A stretch of DNA of 64,000 nucleotides from Hemerocallis citrina (lineage: Eukaryota; Streptophyta; Magnoliopsida; Asparagales; Asphodelaceae): NCBI GenBank assembly GCA_017893485.1, contig CM030365.1, positions 46,990,458 through 47,054,457 of the forward strand, read 5' to 3'. How positions within the stretch are numbered: the stretch's first letter is position 1; each line of letters begins with the position of its first letter. The notes beneath the pieces were generated by a model, which was not told the origin of the DNA, did not search any database, and worked only from the letters and a program-made list of their open reading frames with translations. This document shows, one piece after another, positions 22,801 through 36,234 of this stretch. The position numbers and the translations under genes are program-made.

Positions 22801-23825
22801 ATTGCACTGCGTCGAAAGGTCGGCGGACAGCGGGTAGCACGACGGATGGGATTGGCAGAGTGAGAAATAGCAGGAGGAGACAAAGGTCGAGAGGGGGGCG
22901 CGATGTGTCATTGCTGTCGCTGCTGGCGGTTGACGTAGTGGGAGGAGAAGGGAGTCGCTGGGGTCGTGGTTGTCGGAGCTGAGCGGCTGGCTGAATGCAC
23001 AACGCAGTGCTGCAGGGGAGAAGATGGGCAGGGGGCGGCGCTGCTGCCGTCGAGGGGAGGAGCACCAGGGGCACTGGGGCTGTCGACTGGCTGAAGTCGA
23101 TAGGGGGCACCGGAGGGAGAGGATGAGAAGGAGGCAGGAGGGCACTGTCGGTGCTGTGGGGCCGGCTGTTGCGTCGCGACTGGCTGGAGGGCGCGAGGCA
23201 GGGAAGAAGAGGATCGGGATGAGGGGTTAAAGAGGATAAGAGGTCGGGAGTTAGGCAGGGAGAATAGGGTTTCAGAAGGTAGGGGATGGGATAAAAGGCG
23301 ACTAGGGTTTAGGGAATAATAGGGTAGTACATTATGGGGGATTGTATATATATAGGATGGTTAGGGTTTATGTGGTTAATGGGTTGGAGTATATTGGGTA
23401 TTGGGTTTAAAGCAAAAGATCTTAATAAGAGTAGGATTGAGTTAGGGTAGATGGGTATTGGGTTTTAAAACCAATAAGAAGAGAACAAAATAGGGTTTAG
23501 AGTTAAATGGGTTGTAGGGTTAATTAGAAGATCCAATAAAAGGTAATAGAACATATAATTAGACAAAAATCAATTAGGCCATGAACACAATATAATTGGG
23601 GCTAAGCAAATTAAATCAGAGACAATAAATTGGGACAAAAAAATTAAATCAAATCAAGAAAATATTCAAGGCCACAAAATAGAGTCCATGTCAAAATGGA
23701 TAGATTAATTATTAACAATGAAGAACAAATACTGGTTCGGAAGAAATAGAAGAGTACAAAATGAATAAATACACAGAAAAAGAAAATACATCCAAACTAC
23801 AAGAAAATGGAAAACATGGGTTACA
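19850..23825 (-). repeat. C1 3' LTR
   Basis: The plus strand starts TGTCACGCCCCGC and ends GGGTTACA. Read on the minus strand it has a TATA stretch (about 23345-23354), a GC-rich leader (about 22780-23230), the only canonical AAG/GTAAGT donor among the copies (about 22455), and a hypervariable CATGAATCATGTAATCA-type block (about 20690-20945). The acceptor base has changed (TTGCAT, not TTGCAG, near 20240). Confidence 0.88.
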
Positions 23826-24984
23826 AATCCTATCCATCTTACAACAAAGTTTCGTCCTCAAAATTTGCTTAGGCGGTACATAGGACAAGGCAAAAGCAAA
23901 CTTGTGGGGTAACAAAACAGAGAGTCAAAGGGGAAGGAACAAGTGGTGGCAATACCAAAATGAGGAGGAAGTGGATAACAACGATGTCAAATGGAATGCA
24001 TGAAAGAGAATAAACAGTATCAAAAAGGAAGAAACAACACAAGATAACAAAGCAAGAAGGGAGTAGGTAGAACTGGAATCAAGGAGAAAATGAACAGGGA
24101 AGAATTGAATCAAATAATGAATTGGTGCATGATGGCAAAATGGAATGCAAGAAAGAAGTAACTGGTATCAAAAATGAAGAAGAAACAACACAAGACTTAC
24201 AAGATAACAAGGCAAAGAGATGAAGAAATGGATAGAGCTGGAATTGAAGAAAGGATGGACAAGGAAGAGTTAGACCAGCCAATGAAACAACGGATGAAGA
24301 CGAGTACAAGGGATGGAAAGAAGCAAACAATGCAGGAAAGGAGAAACAACAAGAGAACCTGGGACCTATGGGTTATGTGCCCACCATGCTTTCGCTGCAC
24401 AACTCTGATCGGGAAGACTGTCAATAGCATCCAGCAGCTCCAGCAATCTGCTTCGTGGCTCACCGTGTCCTCGACACGTCCAAACCAAATCCCTTTAGCA
24501 TGAAGTTCGAACTCCTTGACAACTTTAGATTCCGAACACTTCCTGAAATCCTGGGACTCTGCATGCACACCTCGAAGCAAACGACGATACTTCCTCTCCT
24601 GTTGATGTCCAAGCTGCAGACAAGTCAAAGTAGAACCAGCGATGCCGACTGACGGACCAAGCAGAAAATAGAAAAAGAATGGATGACACCAAAATCAGAA
24701 GGATATGGGTACGAGAAGAATGAATTCATAGCCAAGAAGAAATTAATCAAAGAGTACGACTGAAAAAGACGGAAGAAACAAGGAATCAAGGAATTGAATA
24801 AGGAGGGATCAAAATGAGCGGAACAAGACTTGTATCCAGATCAATGTTGATTATAATTCATTCATGTTACTGCGTGGTCTGTGAACTGCTGAGCCAATCC
24901 TTGATCAAGCTTGAACTTGTCTAACATATTAATCAAACTAATACATTAGCCAAACCTGGGGCTTTGATACCACTAAAAACCTTT
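23826..24984 (-). other. C1 interior, no recognised genes
   Basis: The interior is short. From the right (5') side it holds the primer-binding site and a segment shared with B (about 24350-24420). An open frame of 143 codons at 24197-24628 (minus) has no domain I recognise. The purine tract, with reverse complement TGTAAGATGGATAGGATT, sits at 23826-23841. The stretch at about 23930-24330 is A/G-rich on the plus strand and resembles nothing coding. Confidence 0.7.
24961..24972 (-). promoter_or_regulatory. C1 primer-binding site
   Basis: The minus strand reads TGGTATCAAAGC, one base off the initiator Met tRNA complement TGGTATCAGAGC, separated from the LTR end by the same TTTTTAG-containing spacer as in B. 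Confidence 0.85.
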
Positions 24985-27900
24985 TGATGCCCCGCTTCCC
25001 AAAAAGAAGATACGGAATACAGATACGTGACTAAGTCCAGCGAATGGCTTTCACCATTCATAAGGTTTCAGGATCTTTACAACAAGCACAAGTATAAACA
25101 AGAGATATACAAGAACAATAGTCAACCATGCATGCATAACTGAATCAATATAGTCAACAAGATTACTCAAAATAAGAAGCAAGAATACTGAATTTCAAAT
25201 AATGACATTTGGAACAAAACACAAATCTGGGACAAAAATGCCCCATACAAACATCCATGTAGCAAATTACATTTATTCAAGATAAGCAACAAGAAATACA
25301 TAGATATAGCAAGACCTCCAGCCAACTAGAATCATAGATCACATACTCTATCGGAAAACTGATCACCATAATCTGCAATTTAACAAATTGCAGAAAAAAA
25401 AGGAAAGAGAAACAGAACATTCATCAATACAAGTTACGGGTCGCTTATAGTGTAGGCACAAGTACAAAAAAGATAAACAATTATAGAGTAACAGGGGAAG
25501 CAAACATAGCATGGAATAGACATGACGACAAAATAGAACAACTAGCATGAATCATGAACAGAATCAAGTAACATAATGTCCTAACAAAGTACAGGTAACA
25601 TGTAACAGATGTCAGGTATCATGCAAGCAGGTAGACAGGTAACAAGTGTCAGGTAGCATTTATAGGTAATCATGTAACATGTATTATGTCATGTCAAGTT
25701 TTGTATTTATTACTATCTAGGTAGCACTTCATGCGTTCTAGACTTTTACCACATGGTTGCTACATACATGCAATTTACGTTTAGGCCTAGTGGTGAGTTT
25801 CTATAGGGCCGTGTACTCAGGCGTCATGTAACAGGTAACAGGCACGAATAACATAGCTGTGAAATCACGGCAACGGGAACATGCATGAATCATGTAGTGA
25901 TGAAACATGGCAACATATAATCATATATTTGTAACATACATGAATCATCACGAATTATGACATCATATAATCCAGTTGTAATAACAGGCATGAATCATGT
26001 AATCACGAAAAATGGCAACATATAGTAATAATAGACATGAATCATGTAATCATGAAAAATGGCAACAAGTAATGGGAACACGGGCCCCCTTCTGAGTACA
26101 CATACCTATATTGTCCACTACTAAGGTCTTTCCCTTAACCCCAACTTGGTTATTTGTTATTATTATCCAACAGGCACATACGTGTTACAAAACAGATCAA
26201 GAATAATATGACATGAACAAGTAACAGGTTCATATTGGAAGATAAACATGTACAGGTGATACACAACTCATAACAGATTAGGACAACGAAAATTTTAGTT
26301 CAGGACAGCAAGACAGTGCTGCATCAAATCTGGGATTCCCGTTGCCACACATATGCAAACCTGGATCCGTCAGAAAATATGAAAAACAGACTCTCGGTCG
26401 AATCTAGCAAATATATATAACTCATATGGTATTTCACAAAAACATGACTCCAAACAAAATTGTATCCAGAAAATATGTTCAGCCAGAAATCAGAAGTTTG
26501 TATTCATAAATAGGAAAATGGCATAAAAACTTATTGATTAAATCTAAGAAAAATCTGGGGCATTCCCTAGTATGTCTATTATCAGAAAATAAAGTTTTAT
26601 AATTTTTCCACATATATAGTATAGTCAAATAAAACCACTAGATAGCAGGATGCAGTAATTTTATAAATCTGAAACTTTAAACAGAGCAGTACTAAAACAA
26701 CAATAGATTACAAAATTCAAATTGAAATCCAGATCCATCAAAAGGGTGATAAAATAGATACAGTAGGCTACAATTCATATTCACAAAGTTTTTATAAACA
26801 ACAAATAGGATCATGTCGAAATTATGTTTCTTTACTAAACAGTACGAAAATTTTGCAAGTATAGTAGTTGTTTACAAGTATAGAATAGTTTGTAGAAGTC
26901 ATCAATTAAATCCACAAAAATTAAGGGTTAATCCCAGTCTAGTCTTTTTATACTCAACAACATATTGGATCAAAATATTATCTTTAACATCAGTATAAAA
27001 ATAAATTAGCATACAAAATTTATATAAAACAGAATTTGGAGTTTTCTACACATCTGTAGTAAAACAGCAATAACTTGCAACTCTCAAATCAAAATTGAGA
27101 TCTGTCAAAAATTCCGGAAATTAGACAGAATTCTCTATAATTCATATTCAGAAATAATTATCATTTACTGACCTTAATAGGGTCTAAAATACTGAACAAA
27201 AATGGGATAACAGCAAAAACAGAAATCTTTTTCATGCATAAAATCAACTAGTTCATATGTAACACATCCAAATCATAACAAAATATGAAGTGTGGTATAC
27301 TAGATGTCCAACAAACATGGTGTAGGGTATTTAACAAGTCTACAACGAGTTATACTATTACTAACACAATCAAGCATACGACATTATACGAACAACATGC
27401 ATATGTACATCAAGAATTCATTATATATTTCATGTCGTGTGTGTAATGGAACAACTACGGGCAGATCGACACATAGAGAAAAGATACAATAAGGGTTTCA
27501 TGGGGATAGATCTTGAAGCAACTACACTACAGACGGTGTTTAATACTTGTATTATACAACAAAAAGAATACAAGTTAGTTGCCTTATAGTCGACGAAGGA
27601 AGCGATGCAAGAACGAGAATAACGGGAATAGATTCCCGGGCACGAACACAATACCAACAATCACGAACATGATGAGTAACCGGTCGCGAACAAGATGAAG
27701 ATGATCGAGATCACGAACATAATCGAACGGATGAGATCGAAGATCAAGATCTTCATGAACATGATCGGACAGTCTAGATCAGATGATGGTGAAGATGATG
27801 ATCAAAATGCATCGGATGGCTAGGATCAAAATCAAGGGGACATGATGATCATGATCGCGATGATCAAGGAAGATCTGACAGCCCAAATCAACTCCTGATC

Positions 27901-28947
27901 AAAGCACATGCACAATAGCACGCAATGGCATCCGAGGGGGTTTGCACTGGGTCGAAAGGTCGGCGGACAGTGGGTAGCTCGACGGACGGGACTGGCGGCA
28001 TGAGCAATGGCGGGAGGAGACACGGGTCGAGAGGAGGCATGCTGTGTCGTTGCTGTCGCTACTGGCGGTTGATGCAGCGGAAGGATAAGGGAGTCACTGG
28101 GGTCGTGGCTGTCGGGGCTAAGCGGCTTGCTGAAGGCACAGCACAGGGAAGCTGTGCTGCGGGGAGAAGACGGGCAGGGGGCAGCACTGCTGGCACTACA
28201 GTCACTGAGGGGAGGAATACCAAGGGTGCTGGGGCTGACGATTGACTGAAGTCGACAGGGGTGCCGGGGGGAGAGGATGGGAAGGAGGCAGGAGGGCGTT
28301 GTCGGTGCTGTGGGGCCGGCTGTTGCATCGCGACTGGCTGGAGGGCGCGAGGCAGGGAGGAAGAGGGTCGGGATGAGGGGTTGAAGAGGATGAGAGGTCG
28401 GGAGTTAGGCAGGGAGAAAAGGGTTTCAGAAGGTAGGGGATGGGATAAATGGCGACTAGGGTTTAGGGAATAATAGGGTAGTACAGTATGGGGGATTGTA
28501 TATATATAGGATGGTTAGGATTTATATGGTTAACGGGTTGGAGTATATCGGGTATTGGGTTTAAAGCAAAAGATCTTAAAAAGAGTAGGATTGAGTTAGG
28601 GTAGATGGGTATTGGGTTTTAAACCCAATAAGAAGAGAACAAAATAGGGTTTAGAGTTAAATTGGTTGTAGGGTTAATTAGAAGATCCAATAAAAGGTAA
28701 TAGGACATATAATTAGACAAAAATCAATTAGGCCATGAACACAATATAATTGGGGCTAAGAAAATTAAATCGGAGACAGTAAATTGGGACAGAAAAATTA
28801 AATCAAATCAAGAAAATATTCAAGGCCACAAAACAGAGTCCAAGTCAAAACGAATAGATTGATTATTGAGAACGAAGAACAAATACATGGTTCGGAAGGA
28901 AAAGAAAATACATCCAAAATACAATAAAATGGAAAACAGGGGTTACA
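24985..28947 (-). repeat. C1 5' LTR
   Basis: Partner of 19850-23825. The terminal TGTCACG has decayed to TGATG by a 2-base loss. It has a TATA stretch near 28500, a GC-rich leader at about 27900-28400, a donor-like AAG/GCAACT near 27580 and an intact TTGCAG acceptor near 25376 (minus strand). Confidence 0.88.
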
Positions 28948-29540
28948 TTCTTACAGGCATTTCATCGAACCTCAGGCGTTCATTATACGATGCACACATT
29001 CACAATTCTATAAACTATGTTTTAAGCCTATAAAATCCTCCAAAAATTATTCTAAATTGTTCACCATAATTTACATCTATTCCTATTGCCAATCTCTAAA
29101 AAATTCTAGACATAATCTCTTTTAATTTCTGACCCAAAGCTCTAACTCTTTTCAAATTTACTCTTACCATATCAATTAAAGAATTAATCGCTTCTAAACG
29201 GAAGATAATCCCCAAATCTACCTACTACACTAATTTTCTTGCTAAAAATTGAAAATATACAACCTTATACAATTTAATGAAATTATTTCTCACTTACCAA
29301 GATGCCAATTCGAGAAACCAACACCAGGACATTGGAGAGCACCTTCAAATTAGTTAGAACCCCTTAAAAGTTTCTTAAAATGGCTAAGAATTTATGGAAA
29401 TTAGAAAACCCTAATGAAGAAAAGAAGAAAAGAGGGAGGTCGGCCATGGGGGGCCGGACGGGAATGAGGATGAGGATGGGAGGGGTGGGATTGAGAAATA
29501 TAAAAGGAAAATTAATAATAAACCCTTCCCAGGCTCTCCT

Positions 29541-29553
29541 ATTATTTATATAC
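29541..29553 (-). promoter_or_regulatory. TATA box of F LTR
   Basis: The minus strand reads TATATAAATAATA. A pyrimidine-rich leader follows (to about 29400) with ATTAGGGTTTTCTAATTTCC, then CTTGGTAAGTGAG near 29290, a consensus-like 5' splice site. This layout sets F's orientation. Confidence 0.5.
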
Positions 29554-30398
29554 CCTTGTAGTTCTACTTTTTATAATAAAATCTAATAAAACCCACTCCA
29601 CCGGATGAATAAATAAATTAAGGAATATATATGAAATAATATTGCATATTTATGCATAATAATAACAATAATAATAATATCTTATAGCAATAAAAGAATT
29701 ACAAACGAATATTTTGAAATTATAAAAGAAGGGTGTGTTACAGTCTGGATCTAAAATAATTTGTTATTGAATAATGGAGTTTCTATGCATGAAACATCAA
29801 GTTTTTATTTGTAGAAATAGATCTAATGAACCTATATGTTATTGAAGATGTGTAAATATTATTGTATGATCAAAGAAACATGATTTGAGTAATTAAAAGA
29901 TGGATTTTTTATGAGTTATTTATTGTTTTAATGTGAATTCATGAGGAGTTGAAAACTAGAACTTTTATACATTGATTTCATGTTAAAACCCACTGGAAAA
30001 GAAAACATATTTTTATGTGAATACTAGGATTAAGGCTTCGGGGTTAAAACCTAAACCTAGGGTTTGGTGGGCTCGGTTTGAAGGTTGCACAGTGCCAACC
30101 CAAGCGCTGTGCAGATTTGGGGTTTGCAGTTGTTGGTTTGTTTCGGTTTTAGTTTGTAGGTTTGGGCTCGGGGTGTGTGTTTATGATGGTGTTGTGTGTT
30201 AGGGTTTGAGAACCCTAGTGTGCATATGGATGAGTATATGCATGTGTTTAAATCTAGTATTTGTATGAAGTTTAATTGATTCTTTTGATCAAGTTCGAAT
30301 GTGCAAATTTCAGATTTTGTTAAAATCTAGTTTCCGATTTTAATATATTCAAGTAATAATTTTGAGATTGCGAATCTATATTTGTATGGAATTGTCAC

Positions 30399-30816
30399 TA
30401 TAACGCCCTGTCCCAATACTCAGACAATTTTTATTATTTTTAGAAGACAAATTAGATACTATGTAGTACAACTGACCACCACAGGCTGCCTCTCAAAAGG
30501 TGGTTAACCAATTAGGTGACTCTTGATCATAGGCAATTATATTTATATTAAACTATTTTTTGTTTACTCCCGATATGGGATTACTCAAATTCATCTCTTT
30601 TATTACTCAATCTCGAGAACATATTGTGAAAGCCCATGGGCTCCATCTCAATGCACACGTCACCCATCAAATACCCAAACAGAGACAACATGCTATGCTT
30701 CTCAAACCGCAGGGGGGCCCCCACATAACCGCTGGCATCATCAGCAATTCAACATAGCCCAATTGCTGTGTTTTTCCAAATAGTGGGACCCCCCACTCAC
30801 TTTTAACCTTCTCTCT

Positions 30817-30881
<65 letters not shown>

Positions 30882-30909
30882 CTTTTTTCCAGAAATACGG
30901 GGTATTACA
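30399..30909. mobile_element. D solo LTR, copy 1
   Basis: It reads TATAACGCCCTGTCCC...GGGTATTACA, 511 bp, with TSD gtcac (30394-30398) / ttcac (30910-30914). The first 170 bp match copy 2 (53411-53919) closely, including ACTATGTAGTACAACTG; the later part has diverged and contains a TA microsatellite. It inserted 6 bp inside C3's end. Confidence 0.85.
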
Positions 30910-31734
30910 TTCACGCTCCGCTTCCCAAAAAAGAATACGGAATACGGATATGCGACTAAGTCCAGCGAATAGTTTTCACCATTCATGAGCTGTAAGGATC
31001 TTTCCAACAATACACAAGAATAAATAAGAAATAAACAGGAGATAATCAACCACGCATGCATGAATAAATTGAAATAACCAATAGAGTTATTGGAAAACAA
31101 GAACACTTAATCTCAAATAACCAGATCTGGAAACAAGTTATAAATTCTGGGACAAACTGCCCAATACAAAATCTAAGTAGCAAAATACAATTTATTCAAG
31201 ATAGGAAATAAACTCATGCAAGAAACTCCAGCCAGCTAGAATACTTGGTCACTTACTCCCTCGAGCAGCTGGTCACCAAAGTCTGCAAGTTTAACAAATT
31301 GTAGGAAGAGGAAAAAGAAACAAAATTCTCGTTAATGCAAGTTACGGGCCCCTTGTAGTGCAGGCAACAAGTACAAAAAAGATAGACAAGTATAGAGTAA
31401 CAGCGGAAGCAGTAACTGAATAAGCATGGAATACAAGTGACAGCAAAAACAAGATGACTAACACTAACCAAGAACAGAGTTAAGTAATGTGATGAGATAA
31501 CATGGCGCATGTAACATGTGACAGATCACAGGTATCATGCATGCAAGTAAACATGTAACAGGTGTCAGGTAGCATGTAAAGTAACATGAATATGCAAGTG
31601 ATCATGTTATTTCAAGTCTTATATTTAATTCTATCTAGGTAGCACTTCTGTGTCCCAAATTTTACCACATGGTTGCTACTTACATGCAATTTACGTTAAG
31701 ATCTAGTGGTGGATTTCTATAGGGCCGTGTACTC

Positions 31735-32110
31735 AGGCGTCATGTAACGGGCAACATGCACGAATCACGTAATCGTGACATCACAGCATCATTTAATCAG
31801 GAACAGGCATGAATTATGTAGTCATGAAACATGACATTATATAATCATATAGTAAGTAACAGTCATGAATCATCACGAATCATGGCATCATATAATCAGG
31901 TAGTAATAATATGCATGAATCGTGTAATCATGAAATCATGGCATCATATAATCAGGTAGTAATAACAGGCATGAATCTTGTAATCACGAAATCATGGCAT
32001 CATATAATCAGGTAGTAATAACAGGCATGAATCGTGTAATCATGAAATCATGTCATCATATAATCAGGTAGTAATAATAGGCATGAATCGTGTAATCACG
32101 AAATCATTGC
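31735..32110. repeat. About 60-bp tandem repeats in C3
   Basis: Five or six copies of a unit containing AACAGGCATGAATCGTGTAA and GGCATCATATAATCAGGTAG. It fills the first hypervariable slot of the C-family LTR. Confidence 0.85.
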
Positions 32111-35100
32111 ATTAAGTAATGGGAAACACGATCCCCCTTCTGAGTACACTTACCTATATTGTCCACTACTATGATTTTTTCCTTAACCCCAGCTTGATTA
32201 CCTGTTATTATTATTAAAGAAGGCATATACATGCACAAACAGGACAAGAAAAACATGGCGAGAACAAGAGACAGATTCAGGTCGGACCGAATCATGCACG
32301 GGTGAGAAATAACTCATAATAGACTAAGACAACGAGACTTTCAATTCTGGACAGTAAGACAGTACTGCACCAAATCTGAGATTTCCGTTGCCACAGGAAT
32401 GCAAATATGGATCCGTCAGAAAATCTAGAAAATAGACTCTCGGCCAAATCCAGCACATATATATAAGTCACATAATGAAAAATCTGGGGTATTCCCTAGT
32501 ATATCTAATATCAGCAAATAAAATTTCATAATATTCCAATACAGATAGTATAGTCAAATAAATTAGGAAAACAGTAAGATACAGCAAGTTTGTGAATCTG
32601 AAACCTTAGACACAGCAGTACTAAAACAGTGATAGATTATAAGCTATAACTCGAAATTCAAATTCGTCAAAAGTGTTGGAAAATAGATACAGTAGGCTAC
32701 ATTTTATTTAACAAAGTTTTAATCAACAGCAACTGGAATCAGGTTGAAAATATGGTTCTTTCTGCACAACATACAATTTTGGATATATATTTGTTTATTC
32801 ACAAGCATGAAATAGTTTATAAAAGTTATTAATTAAATCCATAAAAATTAGGGGTTAATCACAGTCAAGTCTAGTCATAACTAAAAAAATGTTAGATCCG
32901 AATCTTATCTTTAACATCAGTATTAAAATGAATAACTATACAGAAATCACATAAAACAAAATCTAAAATTTTCAACACATCTGTAGCAAAACAGTAATAA
33001 CTCATACCTCACAAATCGAAACTGTGATCTGTCAAAATTTTTGCAAAATAGACAACGAGATCTACGATTTATACTCACAAATTAGTTTGATTTACTGACC
33101 CTAACAGGGTCTAAAATACTGAACCAAAATAGGGCAGTAGCAAAAACAGAAATCTCTTCTCGTGCATTAAATCAAATAGTTTATAGGCAACAAATCCAAA
33201 GTAGAACAAAATACAAAGCATGGTATAATAGATGTCCAAAACAACATAGTATGTGTGCTTGACAAGTTTACCACAAGATACTACAACCAACACATCAAGC
33301 ATGCAATAAATATACATCATATCATGGATCACGAAACAACATACATACATGCATCAAGAGTCTCGTTAGATCTAAACTAATTTCATATCGTGTGTGTAAC
33401 AAATGATGAATACGAATGGATCAACAAATATAGTCAAGATCTAACAAGGGTTCTTCATGAGAATGAATCTAAAAACAAAAGCGACACTACAAGCAGAATT
33501 TGGTACTTGTATATACGAAAAAAATAATACAAGTTACTTGCCTTGGGGTGTAGATGATGAATCCGACGAAAGAATAATGGGAACGGATCCCGGACAACGA
33601 ATACAACGCACGAATCTTAATGACGATCAAGATCAAGACGGTAGACGACCGAGATCCAAGAGCTGATGATGATCAAGATCAGATCAGATCAGATCGGACG
33701 GTCCAGATCCAACAAATGATGGTGGAGATCTGATAATCAAGATCTTGATAAAGATCAAGATCAAACGGACGGCTGAGGCTGATCTTGATGTTGATGATGA
33801 TCAAAATCAATCGGATGGTCCAGATTCAAACGAACAATTCCCTCCCTGATTAGGTGATGCACGGCGGATGGCGACTTCAACTGCGGTCGTGGTGGACGAG
33901 GGCGGAGCGCAGGGGTGCTGCTGGATGGCAACGGCGATTAGTATAAGGGCACAGGGTGAAGCGCTCTGTTCGGCGGGAAAACAGGGGAGGAGCAGTGACG
34001 GTGGTAATGGGGTGCTGTAGCATCGAGTGGGGTAGACTGGAGGTGGAAGACGGCGAAGGGAGGATAGTTTCGGGCAGAAAGGCTCTGGGCGAGGACAGGG
34101 GCTGGACGGTTGGAAGTGCAGGATGAAGACGAGGTTGAGGAGAAGGTCGGGAGCTCTATGAGGAAGGATGGCGGAGAGGTTGCAGAGGCTCGACTGATGG
34201 GGAGGATGACGGTGATGAGGAGAAGAGGTAGGGTGCAAGGGTTGAAGTTGGGTTTCGGTAAAGCACAGGAAGGAAGAAGGGGTAAAGGTGTAGGCTGATG
34301 TACTGTTAGGAGATAATTATGGTTTTTCGTGGGGGATTAGGGTTAACAATGGGTAATTATATAGGGGATGAATTAGGTTTAGGGTAAAACGGGTTTTTGG
34401 GTATTGGGTATTGAAAATCCAATAAGATATATAGGATTATAGGGTTTTAGGGTAGGATCCATATGGGTAGGAAGCAAATGATAATAAATTGGGACACGAA
34501 ATAAATAATTAGAATTAAACAAATCCCTCAGAGTTAAGCAATTTTACAGAAATATTAAATCAAGAATATTCAAGGCCACAAGACTTAATCGAAGGCAAGA
34601 CAGATAGATTTATTGAGAACGAAGAACAAATATATAGTTTAGAAAGAACAGAAGAATACAATTAGAACAAATACTCAGAAAAAAAACACATCCAAAATAC
34701 AAGAAAAGGGAAACATGGGTTACGGGAATAAATTTTCAATTTTGCAGGATATATGTTTCAGTTTTGAAAGACGAAAACTCGAATTCGAAAGGTTATTTTC
34801 AGTTTCATAAGAGGTAAAATTTCAGATTTTTAGAACTAAAGAATTTTAGATTTTAAGGATGAGATCCCAGACAATTAAGTGACTTGTTTCAGTTTAAGTT
34901 GATTGGATTAAATTGAAATTTATTGGGTTTTGTATGTATGGAAAGTGATATTTAAAAGTGAAATTTAATGGATTTTGTAGATTAGATTTTGTTTCCATAT
35001 AAGGAAGAGTTTTTATGGTAATAACGGTTTATTAAATGAGATGCGAATAAGGAAGAGATTGTGGATGTACAATAGTTTATAAATTTTTGAATGAGATATT

Positions 35101-35532
35101 CCTGTTTGATTTTCATTCACAGCCGTGGTGTTGTGAGAAAAGTTTTGTGTTTCAGAAAAAAGAATATAAAGAATATTTTGAATGATAAAACCAAGAGTTT
35201 TTTTTTATATATTGTGATTAGGGTTATTGTGAGAACACTGAATGGACGCTTAAGGCATTGAGTTGGGAGCACAAGATACTGAGCAAACCCAACAATACCG
35301 ACAGTAGATATTTTGATTGTAGGAAATTAGCCTAAGGGGCTAGTGTTCCTAGTTTGGCAAGTGAAGTCTGGTGGGGTAGAGCTAGTTCTAGGTGGCTCAG
35401 GTTATTAATATTACAATCTAAAGATAGGCACTAAGTTGGGAGTTGTGATGGAACTTGGGCGACGTAATTATGGGATCTATTTTTATTCGGGTAGATGTAT
35501 TCCAGGACTATTTACTTGTTGTGTTTCTCTAG

Positions 35533-35780
35533 TATGTTCGCGCGTTGAGGGTCGGCGACCTATTTGCGGAATGTCTAGAAGTGAGATGGATTTTGTATGT
35601 TCGTGCATTGAGGGTCGGTAGGCTTATTCGTGGAACATACGGTATGTTTGTGCGTCCAGGGTCGGCAAGCCTATTTGCAGAATTTACGGTGTATCTGCGC
35701 ATTGGGGGTCGAAAGGCCTATTCGTGGAATGTATGGTGTATCTGCGCGTTGAGTGTCGGTAGGCTGATCACGGGATATAC
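35533..35780. repeat. About 47-bp tandem repeat in A' LTR
   Basis: Five copies beginning near 35533, 35596, 35643, 35691 and 35738, each with a version of TATGTTCGTGCGTTGAGGGT, CGGTAGGC and CTATTCGTGGAAT. The first copy carries about 16 extra bases. The open frames at 35436-35793 are due to the repeat. Confidence 0.85.
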
Positions 35781-36214
35781 GACAGGGAGGTGATTCTCCA
35801 GAGTTAGAGCGATGGTTGCGGGATGCTCGCGTGTTACACTTGTACAGCTTGGCGGGATACGTACCGGAGCTGGAGTCTATTCACGAAGGGTCTAATCTTG
35901 TCTTATCACCGATGTAGTTTTTATGGCAAGGGATTGATCCTTAAAAGGTGGTGAACGCTAAGAGCTTGCGCTTGGACCTATGTAGAATGAGATGCATAGA
36001 ATCCAAACAAGTATGCATTAGAGTGCATCGTGTGCATTGTGTTTTCTTGAACATTATTTTATGCATTTTTCATTTGTTTTTTTGACACACACTTATTCAT
36101 TTAGTTTAGCTTCACCTGTTGATTTTATGAATTTTTTGTCGTTGTTTTATTTTTTATTGTGAGACAAGTTTGTGATTGTAAGACTTTGGAGGGTTACTAT
36201 TACTATGGTATTGT

Positions 36215-36234
36215 GTCAGTTGTATTCAACTGAC
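36215..36234 (+). other. Hairpin in A' LTR
   Basis: A perfect 8-bp stem (GTCAGTTG / CAACTGAC) with loop TATT. Element A has a stem of different sequence at the equivalent place (50600-50619, 59716-59735), followed by the same CCCAC-type motif, which hints that the structure is conserved. Confidence 0.6.

Larger units (their letters stand above)
19850..28947 (-). mobile_element. C1: complete non-autonomous LTR element (minus strand)
   Basis: Two C-family LTRs (19850-23825 and 24985-28947, about 4 kb each) flank an interior of only about 1.16 kb. The TSD is perfect: ttctt at 19845-19849 and 28948-28952. The minus orientation is set by the primer-binding site (24961-24972, minus) next to the right LTR and the purine tract next to the left one. 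No gag, protease, reverse transcriptase or integrase is visible. The LTRs differ more than B's do, so C1 looks older than B. Confidence 0.9.
1706..29742 (-). mobile_element. F solo LTR (minus strand), host of C5 and C1
   Basis: On the plus strand F starts TGTAACGACCCC and ends GGGTGTGTTACA, the imperfect inverted termini of a plant Ty3 LTR. The flanks gtatg (1701-1705) and gtctg (29743-29747) form a TSD with one mismatch. F's own DNA is 1706-2992, 18295-19849 and 28953-29742, about 3.6 kb. The promoter-leader (TATA near 29541-29553, then a leader with AAGGGTTT-like and TTAGGGTTTTC motifs, then GGTAAGTGAG near 29290) reads on the minus strand, so F is minus-oriented. No internal coding region was found, so it is called a solo LTR. 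Partial F copies occur at 60336-60686 and 61010-61393. Confidence 0.78.
30393..34724 (-). mobile_element. C3 solo LTR (C family, minus strand), host of D
   Basis: Its first six bases (TGTCAC, 30393-30398) were cut off from the rest (30910-34724) by the D insertion. It ends GGGTTACG, the final A having mutated to G. The flanks ggaat (30388-30392 and 34725-34729) are a perfect TSD in the A' LTR. It includes a repeat block (31735-32110), a donor-like AAG/GCAAGT (about 33540), an acceptor (31283-31285), a GC-rich leader (33840-34270) and TATATA (34358-34363), all on the minus strand. Confidence 0.88.

Noticed and set aside
22723..23230. Proline-rich and glycine-rich frames in C1 LTR
   Set aside because: Same GC-rich leader region; the paired LTR at about 27832-28473 has different, equally arbitrary frames.
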